Positions 52,208 through 63,800 of a stretch of 64,000 nt of DNA are shown here, one piece after another. Position 1 is the stretch's first letter, and every line of letters starts with the position of its first letter. The notes beneath the pieces were generated by a model. That model saw only the letters and a list, made by a program, of their open reading frames with translations. It ran no database searches and had not been told where the DNA came from. Made by a program: the position numbers and the translations under genes. This DNA comes from Copromyces sp. CBS 386.78 (lineage: Eukaryota > Ascomycota > Sordariomycetes > Sordariales > Sordariaceae), in NCBI GenBank assembly GCA_030685235.1, contig MU839136.1:217964-281963 (forward strand). The letters are read 5' to 3'.

Positions 52208-52556
52208 GACCGGGCCGGATGGATGGATCGAAGCTGTTTGGTTGGCGAAAAGACATGAAAGAGGGCTGAACATACGGGAACCGAAGCGTTGCTTGGATAT
52301 GCGATTTGGACGGATTCATCACACGCTTGGATAACAACGGGACAAGCAGTGCAATGAAACTAGGTATTCATTTGATGTTCATGTCAAAAACAAATGCTAT
52401 GCCTTCTCTCTCATGCGCCTTCGCGGGAACTGGCTTTCAAGACGGCCACCGGTCCTGTCAACCCTCTCTAATCCCCATCTTGCCTAGCAGAATATCGCCG
52501 GATAAGATCACCAGCCCTTCAACCATCAACAATTCGACGGTGTTCTCCCTGACATT
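52208..52556. other. Convergent intergenic region
   Basis: This holds the 3' flanks of the DUF1772-like gene and the small Gly/Ser/Tyr protein gene. I see nothing else. Confidence 0.5.
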
Positions 52557-52995
52557 TCACTTGGAGTTTCCAGAAGAGCCGGAGCCGGAACCGGAGGAGC
52601 CGGAGCCCGAGCTCGAGTAGGAGCTACCACTGGGCGAGGTGTAGTTGGAATAACCGGAGCCGCTGTTGTAGTAAGTGCTGCCGTTGGGGTTGGAGTAGTA
52701 GTAGGATCCGTTGCTGTTTGTTTGGTAAATGGTTAGTTATCGCTGTTCTCCAGAGTAACGGTCAAGATCTTTCTTACGAGTTGGAGTAGTGGTACGAGTT
52801 GGATCCGTTGCCGTAGTCACGGGAGCAGTAGTGGTTGCCCTATAACAAGTTGGAAAGTTAGCATTGTTGGTTGCCCTTACATTTGGCTTCCTATGAGGAA
52901 GCCAGCGTAAAGGAGATTGTTCCGGAGGAGAGAAGACGGGAACACCATACCTGGCTGTTGGTGCCGTGACCCTTGTAGCTGTATCCGTTAGGCAT
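52557..52995 (-). CDS. Small Gly/Ser/Tyr/Asn-rich protein, 87 residues
   Basis: The exons on the minus strand are 52995-52951, 52839-52778 and 52713-52557, with consensus GT-AG introns of 111 and 64 bases. The product begins MPNGYSYKGHGTNSQGNHYC, continues through SYHYSNSNGSYYYSNPNGST, and ends in a Ser-Gly tail and NSK. Internal tandem patterning is visible: (S/N)-NGSxYY recurs with Tyr-Ser-Asn spacers. It has no signal peptide or membrane segment and one Cys. I recall similar short proteins annotated as hypothetical in other ascomycetes but cannot name a function. Each single exon is too short to stand out as an open frame; the correct codon phase across both introns is the main support. 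Confidence 0.78.
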
Positions 52996-53834
52996 TTTGA
53001 AGGAGGTTGTGATTATTGAATATGTAGAAGAAGAGTGGGAAGATTAAGTAAGTAGTTGCTGGTCTTTGCTTTTTCAGCTTCTGCCGGTTAAGGTCAGTTG
53101 GGGAGTTGTTGTTCGCGATAGAGAACAAAAAAAAAAGAGGCAGAGGAACAGAGGAGGGAAGCCTTCTTTAAATAGTTGTAACACAAGGAAAGCATCAGCC
53201 ATCTCTCTTGAGTAGGGAGAAATCCCCGAACAAACACCTGCGGAGCACCTTCCCAATGCTTCACGACTGAAGAAAGGTGATGCCGGCCAAACAAAACAAT
53301 CGTGCACTTTCACCTGGCTGTGCTACGGACTAAAACGCGAGAGGCCCGACATTTGTGGAGCTTCAACGCTAATTCCTATTAGCGCATGAATATAACGCGA
53401 TTTGTACACAGTATGAGTTGATGGCAGAACAGATAAAAGTCTCTTGGGTTTGACGACTGTTCCTACTCCGTCTGAACAATTCGATGCGAAGAGATCAAAG
53501 AAGGGAGTCACATTGCAATTGCGTGACTTTCTCGTTGACGTTATTGAGTCTTTTTTTTTCTTTGTTTACTTGGGAATAGGGGGTTGTAGCTCCACCAAGT
53601 AGAGAAGGCCAACCCTTGCTCGGTGGTGTTTTGGTATGTACATAACGAAGTGTCCGGTACGGAGACTGATATCGCCAGAAAGCAACGCAAACATCCATTC
53701 ATTGCTTCTCTTCTTCTAAGCGAGGCACCTTTAGACCCTCAAACATTCAAAACTGCCGGCTAGACTCCGGGTATCATTCCTCTATTTTGAAACCAACTTT
53801 TTATGCGAAACGCTGTCTATCCAAGAAATCAACT
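52996..53834. promoter_or_regulatory. Promoter of the small Gly/Ser/Tyr protein gene
   Basis: This is 0.84 kb upstream of that gene and downstream of thioredoxin reductase. A T-rich run at 53551-53560 and an A-rich run at 53128-53137 are the only notable sequences. Confidence 0.45.
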
Positions 53835-54986
53835 TTAAAGGTTGCCCTGCACGGCAGTGGTGTCGCGGTGCTCGGCGGGGGTATCCTCCTGTTCCGATAA
53901 GAACTTTTCGGCATCGAGGGCAGCCATGCAGCCGGTGCCTATGGAGAACGGATTAGTAAGTATTCCAACCCAGGTTCAAAAAAGGGAACAAAATGGGTTA
54001 CGTACCGGCGCTGGTAATAGCCTGTCTGTACCTCTTATCCTGAACATCACCAGCAGCAAAGACACCCTCAACGCTGGTAAGGGTAGTGCCAGGCTTGGTA
54101 ACAACATAACCCTCGGAATCAGTCTCAAGCTGACCCTTGATCAGGGCGGTAGCGGGATCGTGACCGATAGCATAGAAAAGACCATTGGCCTCAAGAGTCT
54201 CCTCCTGGCCAGTGGTGACGTCCTTGACGACAAGGTGGCTCATGAGACCCTTGTCGTCGCCCTTGACCTCGACACCGACGGTGTTGAACTTGACAGTGAT
54301 CTTCTCGTGCTTCAACAACCTCTGGGCCATGATGCTGCTGGCCCTCAGCTTGTCCTTGCGAACCAACACCGTGACGTGGCTGCCGTACTTGGTAAGGTAC
54401 ATGGCCTCCTCGGCGGCAGAGTCGCCACCACCAATGACAACGAGGTGCTTGTTGCGGAAGATGGGCACGGCACCGTCGCAAACAGCGCAGGCCGAAATAC
54501 CGTTCTGCCAGTACTTTTCCTCACCGGGGAGGTGGAGTCTGCGGGCAGAGGCGCCGGTGGCCAGGATGATGGAGTCGGCAGTGTGGTACTCCTCGGGGGA
54601 CCACTCGGTAGCGTACTTGAAGGGGCGGGCAGAGAGGTCGAGCTTGGCAACGGTCTCGCTGACAATGGTGGTGCCGAAACGCTCCGACTGAGCCTTCATC
54701 TTGTCCATCAACTCCTGGCCCATGATGCCATCGGGGAAACCGGGGAAGTTCTCGATCTCGGTCGTGGTGGTGAGCTGGCCACCGGCGGCGATGCCATTGG
54801 CCATGAAGCCCTCGTAGAGAACGGCTGTAGGAATAGCAAGAGAGTGTTAGCGCATTGGTCTTTGAAAACTGGCGACGACAATCGCAATGACATGAAGGAC
54901 TCACGCTTCAGCTCGGCGCGGGCCAGGTAGACGGCGGCGGTGTGGGCGGCCGGCCCAGAACCGATGATGACTACTTTGCTGTGCAT
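53835..54986 (-). CDS. cys-9: Thioredoxin reductase (NADPH, FAD; low-molecular-weight type)
   Basis: Reduces thioredoxin with NADPH in the cytosol. The exons on the minus strand are 54986-54905, 54824-54006 and 53938-53835, giving 334 residues. Visible motifs are the FAD-binding [10 protein letters not shown] near residue 10, the redox-active pair in CAVCDGA (Cys140 and Cys143), NADPH-binding [10 protein letters not shown] near 159, and the second FAD motif [20 protein letters not shown]. The length and the CxxC placement in the NADPH domain define the bacterial/fungal type. I recall the N. crassa orthologue as cys-9, whose mutants need cysteine and have an altered clock. The frame stays open upstream of the Met for about 90 codons and reads like a mitochondrial presequence. 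Confidence 0.96.
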
Positions 54987-55640
54987 GTTTCTTTTTGTGA
55001 TGGCCTGAAGTTCGGCAGGTTGAACCGGAGTGTTTTTCTTGAAAGCGGTTGCGGCAGCAGCGACTGAGAGACCAGATGCGCTGGATCGGAGAGTTCTTCT
55101 AAAGGTTGAGGAAAACAGTTTGGCGGTTTGGTGGGGTTTCTCTTGGGAAACGAATCTAACGAAGAGATAATGAATCACACGAAAAAGAAGGTAACGATTG
55201 ATAATCTCTGGAATTCTTTCTCTCCCGATCTGCGATCTAGTCAGACTATGGAACCAGGTGGTTCCAGATCAGGCGCGTTGTCCCGGCGCCATTTTTCAAA
55301 TGGAGTCGCGATTTCTAATCCAGATCCCGGCCTGGATTTGCCTGGCACCGAGGAAACGTCTGAAGGCCAAGCCAGGGTCCAGGGTCATGACCCTCTGACG
55401 TGCTCGGCCAATTCCCACTTTAAAGATCCAGCGGGGTCGTCCCCCGGCTGCCCCTGCAGGGGAGAGGAGCACCCAATCCCGTCGCCGGTCGCAGAGCCAT
55501 AGAGGACAAGATGATCGTCACAATGCGGGTTAGGGTTATTGGTGAAAGTATTTAAATTTCCGAGAGATTTCGATTCAAGAGTTTGAAGTTGACAACGCCT
55601 GACAAAGACAATGGAAGTGAAGCCATCAACAACGAAACTT
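54987..55640. promoter_or_regulatory. Leader and promoter of thioredoxin reductase
   Basis: On the minus strand the frame of thioredoxin reductase is open from an upstream stop at 55269-55271 to its Met at 54986, without another ATG. The rest is promoter plus the short 3' flank of the oxidoreductase gene. Confidence 0.5.
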
Positions 55641-56835
55641 TTACAACCGGCTCTTCCCCTCCTGCTGCGGAACCTGAACCACTACCTTTCCCCAGGTCTC
55701 ACGACCTCCCAGAGCGATCAGCGCATCCGGAATCTTTTCGAGACCGACGAACTCCTTGTCGCTGAACACAGTCGGCTTGAACTTGCCCTCGGCAATAAAC
55801 TTCATGATGCCCTGCCACACGGTCACGACTGTCTCCTTCTCATGAACGGCATACTGGCCCCAATGGATACCGACGAGGCTGATGTTCTTGAGAAGAACCT
55901 TGTTCATCGCCACCTTCTCGATCTTGCCGGCAGCGAAACCAACGATCAAAATGCGGCCATTCCACGCAGTGCACTTGGTGCTCAAGTCCACCAAGCCGAC
56001 GGGATCGTAGACAATGTCGACACCCTTGCCTTTAGGGGTCAACTTCTTCACGATCTCGGGCCACTTAGGCTCCGTGTAGTCGACGACGTGATCAGCGCCA
56101 AAGGACTTGGCGACTTCGAGCTTGTGCTTGGTTCCGGCTGTAGCAATGACAGTTGCTCCAAAAGCCTTGGCGACTATTGATGGGATTAGCAAGTGGTTCG
56201 TCTTCGACATAGGTACGTATGTCACTTACTTTGAACGGCAGCTAGACCGACACCACCTGCCGCAGCATGAACAAGGACGTAATCGCCCTTCTTCACGCCA
56301 GCTCGGACAACAAGGGCTCCATAACTTGTTGGTGCCGTAACGAACAGACCGGCAGCATCCACAAGCGACCAGCCTTCAGGAGCCGGGAGGAGTGTCACCT
56401 CCTTGGCCTTGACTTTGGTAGCGTAGGCACCCTGGCTAGCTCCAAACACACGGGAGCCAACAGGGAACTTGGGGTTCTTGGAGCCGGAAGGGGTGGCGAG
56501 AACCACGCCGGCGAACTCGGCACCTGATACCCAGGGGAATGCTAAGATGTAAGGTCAGTATATGAAATGCAATGTATAAGGAGATCAGCAAAGGAGCCTT
56601 ACGTGGTTGATGCTGGTATTTGCCCTGAATCTGAAGAATGTCGAAGAAGTTGGTTGCCGCAGCATGGACTTCGATCAAGTACTCATCTGCGGCAGGCGCA
56701 GGGTCTGGAAGTTCCGTGACCTTGAGCTCTTGAGGACCCTAAATTAAACATGTTAGAAGCATGAAATTGATGAAATATGTTCTGGGCTGAGATAGGACAC
56801 ACCTTGACATACTGTGCCACCTGAATGCCTCTCAT
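55641..56835 (-). CDS. Quinone oxidoreductase-like MDR enzyme with C-terminal SRL (peroxisomal)
   Basis: Zinc-free medium-chain reductase of the quinone oxidoreductase (zeta-crystallin) type. The exons on the minus strand are 56835-56803, 56738-56603, 56541-56230 and 56173-55641, giving 337 residues, all phases consistent. It begins MRGIQVAQYVKGPQELKVTE. The N-terminal fold shows AAATNFFDILQIQGKYQ and PWVSGAEFAGVV; the nucleotide-binding motif is HAAAGGVGLAAVQIAKAFGA, and GADHVVDYTEPKW follows. The residues that bind catalytic zinc in alcohol dehydrogenases are absent. The last three residues are SRL, a canonical type 1 peroxisomal targeting signal (QQEGKSRL end). The substrate is unknown; by family it is a quinone or enoyl compound reduced with NADPH. 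Confidence 0.9.
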
Positions 56836-56939
56836 CTTGGAAGGATGTGTGGAGTAATGGAGATGCCTAACAAACTCGAATGAACTCCACAAACGCTAAA
56901 ACCCCAGATGAAATACTCAAGGAGTGACAGAACGACAGC

Positions 56940-57128
56940 CTATTTATAATCGAAGGCTATGGAAAGGATGCCGAGTACAACTAAGATGCCAATGGTCATC
57001 GCGGGGGTGATCGCTAGCCAGTTGTGCCAGTGTAAGAGAAGCCGAGGTAGCCCAGACCGAGGTAGCTGATCTCTGATTGGCCACTCACCTTGGACTTTCC
57101 ATTTCGGTGAGCCCACGTTGTCCGGCAT
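56940..57128 (-). CDS. Single-span microprotein, 37 residues
   Basis: The exons on the minus strand are 57128-57089 and 57013-56940, joined by a 75-base intron with a perfect GTGAGT donor and a TAG acceptor. The product begins [20 protein letters not shown] and continues with one hydrophobic segment ([14 protein letters not shown]) and a short DYK end. If the intron is kept the frame also stays open, giving 62 residues. The size and layout resemble accessory subunits of mitochondrial or ER membrane complexes, but I recognise no family. The gene ends only 104 bases before the start codon of the oxidoreductase on the same strand and is divergent from the CPSF30 gene (306 bases between starts). 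Confidence 0.6.
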   Translation of the reverse strand: MPDNVGSPKWKVQGEWPIRDQLPRSGLPRLLLHWHNWLAITPAMTIGILVVLGILSIAFDYK

Positions 57129-57434
57129 CTTGCACTCTTTCACCAAACTCCGATCTCAACCACAACTTTTTCTTCAAATTTGACGGCGCAACCCACTGTG
57201 CGACATTCCTCCCGAACTATTTCAATACAAAGTCACGAATCTTCATATCCAAGGAGACGACGCTCGTTCAAGCGCGCACAACCCACGAGCCGCGCATTCT
57301 CCAGACAAACCCATCACCAGTCGTGTCGTCACAGAATTACATATCTCTACGAAACAATCGCGACAACAAACCTACCTGAAAACCCGACCGAGAACCGCAC
57401 GAGCGACTCACTTCCACCTCACACACCTGCCAAA
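57129..57434. promoter_or_regulatory. Divergent promoter of microprotein and CPSF30 gene
   Basis: This is 306 bases with C-rich pyrimidine tracts on the plus strand. Although it is in frame with CPSF30 from 57180, the ATG at 57435 in context CCAAAATGGC is the likely start. Confidence 0.5.
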
Positions 57435-58385
57435 ATGGCGACAAGAACAACAACAACAACAACAAACTCCCTCCCCTCGGGGACAGGAGCAGGAGGCCCT
57501 CAACACCTAATCACCCAAATGCTCACACACACCGCGCCCCACTACACCTTCTCCTTCACGCCCTTCCTCCAGAAAACCTACCAACACTCTCTCCCCGCCG
57601 ACCGACCCATCTGCAAAGCCTACGCCTCGGGTAACTGCCCGCTCAAATCCCACTGCCCCGAGCGCCACGTCACCACGGGCACCACAGGCTCTTCCAACAC
57701 CGGCCATGGCGGCGGAAACTTCAGCGGCGGGTTCGGCTCCCTGGTGTGCAAGCACTGGCTGCGCGGCCTCTGCAAGAAAGGCGAGTCGTGCGAGTTTCTA
57801 CACGAGTACAACCTGCGCAAGATGCCCGAGTGCAACTTCTTCGTCAGAAACGGGTACTGCAGCAACGGGGACGAGTGTCTGTATCTGCACATTGATCCTT
57901 TGTCGCGGTTGCCTCCCTGCCCGCATTACGAGAGGGGCTTTTGTCCGTTGGGACCCAGGTGCGACAAGAAGCATTTCCGGAGGAAGCTGTGCTTGTATTA
58001 TCTGGCGGGCTTCTGTCCGGATGGGAGGCAGTGCAAGGAGGGCGCGCATCCGAGGTGGACGGCCGATAAGGATATGGAGAAGCCGAGGGCAAAGGGCGAG
58101 ATGACGGCTGAGCAGCTGCAGCAACAACAGAACATGAATGGGGGCGCTGGAGGTGATAATTATGGAATGGGTGGAATGGCGCAGCAGACCGGCGCTAACG
58201 AGTACATGGACCGCGAGAGGGAGCGTGATAGGGATAACAGGGAGAGGGAGATGATGCGCGATAGGGACGGTGGTCCACATGATCGTCACAAGGATCGCTT
58301 TGGAGGAGGAGGAGGAGGAGGCAGAGGTAGAGGAGGATGGAGAGGACGAGGAAGGGGAGGAGGGTTCAGGGGTAAAGGTCATTAG
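57435..58385 (+). CDS. yth1: mRNA 3'-end processing protein CPSF30/Yth1 (five CCCH zinc fingers)
   Basis: Subunit of the cleavage and polyadenylation factor that binds the polyadenylation signal region. Single exon, 316 residues from [10 protein letters not shown]. Five CCCH fingers are visible in a row from about 57 to 213: [60 protein letters not shown] plus [21 protein letters not shown] and [20 protein letters not shown] plus H. A Gly/Ser insert separates fingers 1 and 2. The C-terminal 90 residues are low complexity with Arg/Asp/Glu dipeptides ([15 protein letters not shown]) and an RG-rich end ([18 protein letters not shown]), likely to bind RNA. The start codon context and the finger count match the family. 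Confidence 0.94.
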   Translation: MATRTTTTTTNSLPSGTGAGGPQHLITQMLTHTAPHYTFSFTPFLQKTYQHSLPADRPICKAYASGNCPLKSHCPERHVTTGTTGSSNTGHGGGNFSGGFGSLVCKHWLRGLCKKGESCEFLHEYNLRKMPECNFFVRNGYCSNGDECLYLHIDPLSRLPPCPHYERGFCPLGPRCDKKHFRRKLCLYYLAGFCPDGRQCKEGAHPRWTADKDMEKPRAKGEMTAEQLQQQQNMNGGAGGDNYGMGGMAQQTGANEYMDRERERDRDNREREMMRDRDGGPHDRHKDRFGGGGGGGRGRGGWRGRGRGGGFRGKGH

Positions 58386-58766
58386 GGAAGCCGTATCTCC
58401 AGAGCCCTCCAAGGCACAACCGAGCTCGAATATAGCGAGGATGCCCAAGAAAATGGTATCATGGATCAGGAATGCATTAGGGAATAAGGGAACGGATCGC
58501 ACGGCGCAAAGGCAGGGTTATTATATCCATTGACTGTATGTTACTATCAGAATCACGAAGGTTGTAGGATTCATGTAAGAGATTGCTAGCTTGACATTAT
58601 TGAGGAGCTGTGATCTGTACGTTTCTTCCAAAGTAGACCAAGAGAGAGGGGATCCAAAGAAAGTAACGCCGCCCTCCTACCTAGTACCCATAACCTGATG
58701 ATATTTAACCCACCGTCTGCCATGTCTTTTGTATTCTTCCAAGCGCTTCCCATGGCCACTTTCACT
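58386..58766. other. Convergent intergenic region (CPSF30 / DUF1776 gene)
   Basis: This holds two 3' flanks and no other feature. Confidence 0.5.
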
Positions 58767-60385
58767 TTACTCCATCGGAACCGCAACAAACGACTCATCC
58801 GACGTGCGGGCTCCAGATCCGGCCTCCTCCTCATCTTCATTCTCACTTCCCATAGACCTCACCGAGCCACCCGACCTTGGGCTGTTAAACGAGCTATGAC
58901 TCGACTGCCACGCCGCCAGCTCGTCCACCTTTCGGATTCCCATCATCCACGCCACTAACCCGCGCGGGACCCAGCGTCCGACAAAACCATACACGCTCGC
59001 GCCGAGGCCGACGCGTACAGTGCCCTTGGTGATGGACCCATCAATCACGTCAAACACAGCATTGTGCAGCTCCCGCAACGAGCTCCCGCGCATCCCGCGG
59101 ATGCGGCCAGCGCTGATGGCCGAGCTCGACTGGCTCACAAAGTTCTTGCCGTACGCGTGGCGGGCCGAGTCAGGCCAGGGCAGGAGGGCCTCGGCGTCCT
59201 GGGGATTCGCTTCGAGCGCGCGGAGCGGGATTCCCTGCGGGTTGCGCTCCTGCCAGTGTTCGCGCACGGTCGAGGCGGGCGTGAAGCCGGCGAAGTCGAA
59301 GGTGCCGAGCTGGATGTGGGTGACGGGGATGGCGAGCGGGCGAAGCTCGGCGGTCAGGACTTCGGTGAATGCGGAGAGGGCGGAGCACACGGTCGCTTCG
59401 GGGGCGTGGAAGGGCGGGTTGATGGAGGAGATGATGGAGGGCGTGCAGACGATGATCTTGGGGCTGTCTTTCTTCTTGTCAGGTTTATCGGATGATGATG
59501 ATTCGGCTGAGGGGGTAGGGCCCAGGCGAGCGGTAAGTAGGGGAAGGAAGGCCTGGAGGGTTATGATGGGGTGGAGTAGGTGCGTGTTGAAGAGGTTGGC
59601 GAAGCCTGAGGGAGGGATGGTAGCGATGGGCGAGGTCTGGTAGTTCAGAGACGGAATGAGGATGACGGCCTTAAGGTGCAAGCGATATCGTTTGCTGTTG
59701 GCCACTGCCGCATGGGGTGACTGGAGATAGGTCGCGAAACGCTCAATGGAGGCGCTGGCGCTGAGAGGATCGGTTGTGTCAACGCCCAGAGGTCGGATAT
59801 CCGGGCGTGCTAGATTCTGGATAGCAATATCATCCTCCGGCCCGCTGGATACGATAAATACGATGAAGCCTTTCCTCTCCAGATCCAGCGCAACCGATCG
59901 GGTTAACGGTAGGTTTGGCGATCCGGCAATGACAACGACATCCATACGTCCTCCGCTGCGCGCCCGCCTTGCCCGCCTCGTCTTCCTGGCATAGGCGTTG
60001 ACTGTGTATGACCGATATAGAATGGTGCCGGTGGCCAGCACGATGGCGGTGGCAAGGGCTTTGTTCCGCAGCACCCAGCCCTCAACTCGGTCGTAGAGGG
60101 AAGTTGACACCTCGGCTAGAGGCGCTGGCGGCGGCAGCCGAGGGCGGATCTGTTCTGGTACCCATTGCGAGGTTGCGAAGGTGTATCTGACGGACTCGGC
60201 AATCTTGTCGATGTTCTCGTTTACGATGTTGGCGACATCTTCGGAGTATCGCTTGATGTCGCCGGGTAGGGACGATAACTATATAACCGAGCCAGGCCAT
60301 TGTTAGTGGGGTCCCATGCGGAGATCAAATGGTGCTTTGTATGTTTCCTTACCACGTCCAGAAAAGCCTGGTCGTCCGCAGACAT
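58767..60385 (-). CDS. DUF1776 / short-chain-dehydrogenase-like membrane protein
   Basis: Exon 1 (60385-60353) encodes MSADDQAFLDV; after a 74-base intron exon 2 (60278-58767) gives 514 residues in all. Residues 11-70 are helical and charged (LSSLPGDIKRYSEDVANIVN). A membrane segment (LATAIVLATGTILY) follows near residue 85, then a basic patch KTRRARRAR. A Rossmann-like domain starts with MDVVVIAGSPNLPLTRSVAL (in place of the SDR TGxxxGIG) and continues with VILIPSLNYQ and IIVCTPSIISSINPPFHAPE, like an SDR fold without the Tyr-x-x-x-Lys pair that I can see. This suggests a catalytically altered SDR anchored to a membrane. The C terminus is Ser/Glu-rich. No function is known to me. Confidence 0.82.
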
Positions 60386-60802
60386 GTTGTTTTGATTCTG
60401 TGTTGCCGAAGTGATGATGGTGAGATCTCGGCAGCTGAGCGAACAGAAGGAAACGCGGGGTGGTAAGTCGGCAGAATTGGGGGTCGCAATACGTGAACCG
60501 CGCCGTTCGGACTTCAACACAATAATGACGGGACGGGGAGAAGGTTTCTTTTATCGCTTTTATCGGAGCCCTGCGCACCTTATCTCACGGAGCTAATGCG
60601 CCCTGAGCCAAGGTACCCCAGCCTTTAAGGTACCCCCTCTCCACCACCAACGTCATTGCCGTGACACGCTGAAAGGGTATAGGTTTTTAGGAGCAATCCT
60701 TTGAAGTAGTCTCTATCACATTAACCCCCGTCGACTCCCTTCAGCGGACCCGCCCCACATAAAATGTGGGTCTCCCCTCCTCGAACTTTGTAAGAGGAGG
60801 TC
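60386..60802. promoter_or_regulatory. Promoter of DUF1776 gene and left border of second AT-rich island
   Basis: Normal-GC DNA up to about 60800. Two inverted repeats sit at the border: CCCACAT-AAA-ATGTGGG at 60756-60772 and CCTCCTC / GAGGAGG near 60777-60800. Confidence 0.5.
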
Positions 60803-63800
60803 TGTTACGATTTTGCGCAAAAACGTCGTCGGCTGCACTTGTACACATACAAATCGGCCTCGACAATTTTTATTTTATAGCAAATACTTACAAATATTTC
60901 GATAACTATACATTGCATTTTAAAACGGTTTACTTGTTAGATATAATACAAGTAGGAACTTCTATATCCTATTTTTTTTTTCCTTATTATAATTTATATT
61001 AACCTTTAATTATTTCCTAGGGGGTTATATCGGTCGGTTATAATAATTACCCTTTAAAGAATAAGTATTATATTTTTACTAATTACAATTCAGTTTATCT
61101 AAAATTTAGTAACTATAATAACCTAGCCGAATTCTACCTTCGATAAAATTTTTACTTTTATTTAATACTTTAAAATTAATTCCGATTTCACCGCTTCTCA
61201 TATACTAAATATAATTATATAATAATATATTACTACTATTATCGAATATATAACCTTAAACGAACATTTAGAATTTCAAATTCGGTTTATTTATATTATT
61301 ATTCAAATTCTCTTTAATCCGCCCGCTTAATTAATTTCTAATTAAATTCCCCGCAAGCTTCGCCCTTAATAAGTCGAATATATCCATTATATTATTTATC
61401 GGTATAGTAATATAATTCTTATCGCTATAATTAATTTTAGTAAAAATATTGTATTTTAAATAATATTAATTATTCTTCTTACGTAAATTACATTATAAAT
61501 TATACTTTTTAATCGCCTCGGTTAAAAATAAAGGGATATTATTATAAAATATCCTAGTATAAAACCTTTACTAATCAATTAAAACCTTTATAAAATATAT
61601 AAATATCTCCTATCTTTTTTAATAATTAATTAATATATTTAGACCGACTCTTTATAAGAGCGTATACGTTCGGGATATTTTATTTATATTCTCTTCGGAC
61701 TAGAGTAAATATTTTACTACTAATTTTTCAAACTCCTTCGCACTCCGGAATTCGTTGCCCGTATAGTATTTGTAACTATAGATAAATTTTATACTGTTTA
61801 TTAATAACGTGATTTTTGTATTTAATTCTCTAATCTTTTTTAGTTCCGTCGGACCCTACTTCTTTCTATCCTATAGTTCGGGTATATAATTATATTAATT
61901 AAAGAATTTAAGGCGTATATATAGGAATACGCTGGCTTCTACCTATTTAGAAAGTCGGTAAATTCCCTAAAGATTATCCGTACTTCTATTAACCAACCTA
62001 ATATTAATATTATCTTTAATTATATTCTTCCTAACGAAATTGTAAATTTCGAACGCTTCGAATTCTTTTTTATCCTTATTTCAAATATTATAATCCTAAA
62101 AATAATTATTTATATTAATAATAAAGATTTTATTAGTAAAGCGAAAAAGTATTTTATTTGTATTTTAATTAAGTGTAATTTCCGTAACCGAACCGATACG
62201 CTTATAATAGTCTAAGTCTATTATTTTTACGTCTACCCTCCCAATTAGGATTATTTATATTAATAATTCGTTATTCCCGAATTTTAATATTATATTATTA
62301 TATTTATTATAACGTTAAGTATAGGAATGGATATATTTAATGTAATACGAATTATATAATACGGTTAGGTTATTTCTAAGGACGTTATAGATTTATAATA
62401 GTATTTCGGCCGTATAGTCTACAGCGGTAGAAATAGCGTTATATACTTTTTCGCGCTATATTAGTACTTCGACCGGTTTAAATTCAATTTTATAAAGCCG
62501 CCCCTACTAATAACGTAATTTAACGACTATTCGCGGATATATAATTCCGAATTATTATTTATATCGGATATTATATATAAAATAATTTACTCCTAACTAT
62601 TTACGTAGTTTAAAGGTTCTTAATCGCTAATAGACCTTAATTTTAATATATTCGGTACTATTTACCCGAGGAAATAGATTAAAGCGAATAGGAAGTAGCA
62701 GACCGATTTAATTATTAAATACCCTAATATATACGCCGTCGCTAACGTTAAATATTTTCGCTAAATTATCCTTAATATTCTTTAGGGCTATATTAACTTT
62801 AAATATTATACGTATACCTTATATTATAATAAGTATAACTATTTCTTTAACTAAATAGAAAAAATATCCGAAAAATCGAAGAAAAAGCCTAACCTACCGA
62901 CTATTATTAATAAGGTTAGGATTTTTCTAGCCTATTTCTAAATTTTTTTTATAGCGCGTATTACTTCTATATTTATAATATACGATATTGACTTTTAATT
63001 ACTATATTCGGTCCTTTTATTACTTAAGATCGCCTAGTAATTCGTATACGTAATAGTTATAAAAGTAAGCATATTTATTTATATATTAGAAAATATAATA
63101 AAATATATTCCCCTCTTACGAAATTAGTAGTATTTCGAAGAGTACGGCTATAACTTCGTCGTAGAATATATTAAATTAGCGTCGGTAATTAATATTATAT
63201 AGAACGCGAAGCGTAAAAGTATCCTAATTAATAATATAGTAGATAGTAGGGATATTACTATCGTATCCGCTCTAATTATAAGCCCTTTAATATTAGCCTC
63301 GTATATTATTACAGCCCTTACTCCTATTATTCTATTACCCCCTACCGTACGCCCTACCCATAGAAATCGCTAACCGAAGCGTAATAGGCGTTAAGTTATA
63401 ATTAATCTACTCCTATTAGAATATTCTCGTTATATTTCTAGATTGTACTCTCTTTATTCTAATAATAATTATATTTTATTATTCTAATTGGAATAGAAGT
63501 AGTAAATTTTTTTTATTCTAATAGGAATATAGGCAATAAGCTCTCTTTACTCCGATAAGAATATAAGTAGTAAGCTCTCTTTATTTTAATAGGAATATAA
63601 GTAGCAAGCTCTCTTTACTCTAATAGGAGTATAGGTAATAGTAGCAATTAACTCCTATCAAAATAAAATTTAAGAATAGTAATTAACTTTTATTAGAATA
63701 AAATTAGTGGAAGGGGGGAAGAGTCTATAATAAAGTAATTCTCTATATAATAATATAAAATATATTTTTTAATAGGTTTATATTCCGTCCGGGGCTTATA

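Noticed and set aside
53842..54930. 362-codon plus-strand frame opposite thioredoxin reductase
   Set aside because: Antisense shadow; the minus strand encodes an unmistakable thioredoxin reductase with correct splice sites.
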